Assembly: GCF_001654965.1 (NCBI RefSeq)
Contig: NZ_LXEV01000007.1
Location: 1 to 64,000 of the forward strand
Source: Proteus hauseri ATCC 700826
Lineage (GTDB): Bacteria > Pseudomonadota > Gammaproteobacteria > Enterobacterales > Enterobacteriaceae
Length of the DNA stretch: 64,000 nt
Direction of reading: 5' to 3'
A program made the position numbers and the translations under genes. The notes under the pieces are model-generated. The model ran no database searches, was not told where the DNA came from, and worked only from the letters and a program-made list of their open reading frames with translations. Positions 62,672-64,000 of the stretch are shown piece by piece. The number at the start of each line of letters is the position of its first letter. Positions within the stretch are counted from its first letter, which is position 1.

Positions 62672-63109
62672 ATGCTGCAAGAAGTAATGCAATTTTTCAA
62701 CCGGCACACCCTGTTAAGTTTTGTTTGGGTTGCGCTGCTGGTGGCGGTCATTGTGCTGACCTTTAAAGGGCTTTTTTCAAAAACGAAAAATATCTCCCGT
62801 ACAGAAGCTATTTCTTTGATAAATAAAGAGGGTGCGGTGTGTGTTGATATCCGTAGCCGTGATGAGTTCCGCAAAGGACACATCATTGATTCTATCAATT
62901 TAACACCTTCTGAAATCAAAGATAACAATATTGCTGAGCTGGAGAAATATAAATCACAGCCAGTTATTGTTGTCTCTCCATCAGGTATGGAAGGTGCAAA
63001 ACCAGCCGAAAGCCTAACTAAACTCGGTTTTGAAAAGGTCTTTATTTTAAAAGATGGCCTTTCAGGCTGGAGTGGTGAGAATTTACCACTTGCTAAGGGC
63101 AAAAAATAA
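62672..63109 (+). CDS. yibN: Rhodanese-domain membrane-anchored protein (YibN-like)
   Basis: Inner-membrane protein with a short N-terminal anchor (about residues 13-32) and a cytoplasmic rhodanese-like domain. The 145 residues from the ATG at 62672 read [20 protein letters not shown], then [20 protein letters not shown] and the conserved [20 protein letters not shown], closely resembling the E. coli YibN I recall. An in-frame TTG at 62663 is less likely. In the active-site loop [19 protein letters not shown] see no Cys, whereas the E. coli protein has one near this point; only the Cys in AVCVD remains. It is followed by secB, without the grxC found between them in E. coli. Confidence 0.9.
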   Translation: MLQEVMQFFNRHTLLSFVWVALLVAVIVLTFKGLFSKTKNISRTEAISLINKEGAVCVDIRSRDEFRKGHIIDSINLTPSEIKDNNIAELEKYKSQPVIVVSPSGMEGAKPAESLTKLGFEKVFILKDGLSGWSGENLPLAKGKK

Positions 63110-63178
63110 CGAGCGGGCAGATTGAGTTCTATACTTACTGCTATTCAATTAATAAGGATATAAAAAGGTAAGATTATT

Positions 63179-63643
63179 ATGTCAGAACAGCAAAACCAAG
63201 AGATGACTTTTCAAATTCAACGTATTTATACAAAAGATATCTCTTTTGAAGCGCCTAATGCCCCACAAGTTTTCCAAAAAGAGTGGCAACCAGAAGTTAA
63301 ATTAGATCTTGATACTTCTTCTAATACTTTAGCTGAAAATGTTTATGAAGTTATTCTGCGCGTAACTGTTACTGCAACTATGGATGACGAAACGGCATTC
63401 CTGTGTGAAGTTCAACAAGCAGGTATCTTCACTGTTGAAGGTATTGAAGGAACGCAACTGGCTCATTGTTTAGGTGCATATTGCCCAAATGTTCTGTTCC
63501 CTTATGCTCGTGAATGTATCACTAACTTAGTTAGCCGTGGTACTTTCCCACAACTGAATTTAGCACCTGTTAACTTTGATGCGCTGTTTATGAACTATTT
63601 ACAGCAACAGGATGCACCAAATGCAGGAGTTGAAGAAGCTTAA
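63179..63643 (+). CDS. secB: Protein-export chaperone SecB
   Basis: Cytosolic tetrameric chaperone that keeps precursors unfolded and hands them to SecA. The 154 residues begin [20 protein letters not shown], followed by [20 protein letters not shown] and [20 protein letters not shown], typical of SecB, against 155 residues in E. coli. Its TAA overlaps the gpsA start by one base (TAATG), as expected for the coupled secB-gpsA pair. Confidence 0.98.
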   Translation: MSEQQNQEMTFQIQRIYTKDISFEAPNAPQVFQKEWQPEVKLDLDTSSNTLAENVYEVILRVTVTATMDDETAFLCEVQQAGIFTVEGIEGTQLAHCLGAYCPNVLFPYARECITNLVSRGTFPQLNLAPVNFDALFMNYLQQQDAPNAGVEEA

Positions 63644-64000
63644 TGAACAATGCTTCTATGACAGTTATCGGTGCCGGATCATACGGCACCGCTTTAGCGA
63701 TTACACTGGCACGCAATGGCCATGACGTTGTGCTTTGGGGTCATGATCCTGCGCATGTTGCTGCACTAGAGCAGGCGCGTTGTAATCAGGCTTTTCTGCC
63801 GGATGTTTCTTTTCCTGATAGTTTACATATGGAAGCTTCTTTGCAAAAGGCGATAGAAGCGAGCCGTAATATTCTGGTTGTGATCCCAAGTCATGTTTTT
63901 GGTGATGTATTGCAACAGATCAAACCCTTTTTACGTCAGGATGCGCGTGTAGTTTGGGCGACAAAAGGACTTGAAGCACACACCGGCCGTTTGTTGCAAG
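63643..64000 (+). CDS. gpsA: Glycerol-3-phosphate dehydrogenase GpsA, 3' truncated
   Basis: NAD(P)-dependent reduction of dihydroxyacetone phosphate to sn-glycerol 3-phosphate for phospholipid synthesis. About 119 residues are visible before the window ends. [20 protein letters not shown] (from about residue 6) is the dinucleotide-binding start, and [20 protein letters not shown] and [15 protein letters not shown] follow. The ATG at 63643 overlaps the secB stop by one base. In E. coli cysE follows gpsA. Confidence 0.97.
   Translation, partial: MNNASMTVIGAGSYGTALAITLARNGHDVVLWGHDPAHVAALEQARCNQAFLPDVSFPDSLHMEASLQKAIEASRNILVVIPSHVFGDVLQQIKPFLRQDARVVWATKGLEAHTGRLLQ

Overview
The window is a stretch of enterobacterial chromosome that looks like Proteus or a close relative in the Morganellaceae. 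The evidence is the AT-rich base composition, the block rpmH-dnaA-dnaN-recF-gyrB, near-identity of many products to E. coli proteins, and an LPS core cluster (hldD-waaF-waaC-...-wabG-wabH-waaA-waaE-coaD) of the Klebsiella/Proteus type. The genus call is from memory of gene order and protein resemblance, not from a search. The window is not a phage or plasmid. No rRNA, tRNA or CRISPR was seen.

Layout. 1-6150: a complete (5'-truncated) ferric-siderophore uptake locus, fepB-fepD-fepG, a TonB-dependent receptor behind two overlapping-quality Fur boxes, and fepC. 6169-7423: a ycdZ-like membrane protein, then a gap holding a decayed hipB-type antitoxin gene and a repeated palindromic motif. 7424-18100: the replication/ribosome block mnmE, yidC, yidD, rnpA, rpmH (leftward) and dnaA, dnaN, recF, gyrB (rightward), separated by a regulatory region with DnaA boxes and clustered GATC sites. 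18197-24320: asd, a small methyltransferase, a MocR-type regulator divergent from a GNAT acetyltransferase, a Sel1-repeat protein and murQ.

24380-31015 is the accessory island. It holds an internally deleted IS3-family element, a 1647-residue RHS/YD-repeat protein whose C-terminal tail carries a cholera-toxin-like ADP-ribosyltransferase signature, and an unrecognised 306-residue partner gene upstream. No immunity gene lies next to the toxin tail; the position where one would be expected is occupied by mobile-element debris. This is the most interesting locus in the window.

31279-38000 returns to core chromosome: yicC, rph-pyrE (with a leader attenuator), slmA, dut, coaBC, radC (with a LexA-type box) and rpmB-rpmG (with a strongly structured leader). 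38145-55933 is the LPS core region: strain-variable outer-core glycosyltransferases, waaL, mutM, coaD, waaE, waaA, wabH-like, wabG-like, a broken waaQ, a WabN-like deacetylase, two heptosyltransferase-family genes, waaC, waaF and hldD. Together these build the heptose/Kdo inner core, add outer-core sugars, and ligate O antigen. 56203-64000: kbl-tdh, yibQ-envC (cell separation and murein hydrolase control), rimO, a yibN-like rhodanese lacking an obvious catalytic Cys, secB, and the start of gpsA.

Starts were moved from the longest possible reading frame to a downstream codon where family length or a ribosome-binding site favoured it; each case is noted. Statements of family resemblance come from memory of sequences and were not tested by alignment software.
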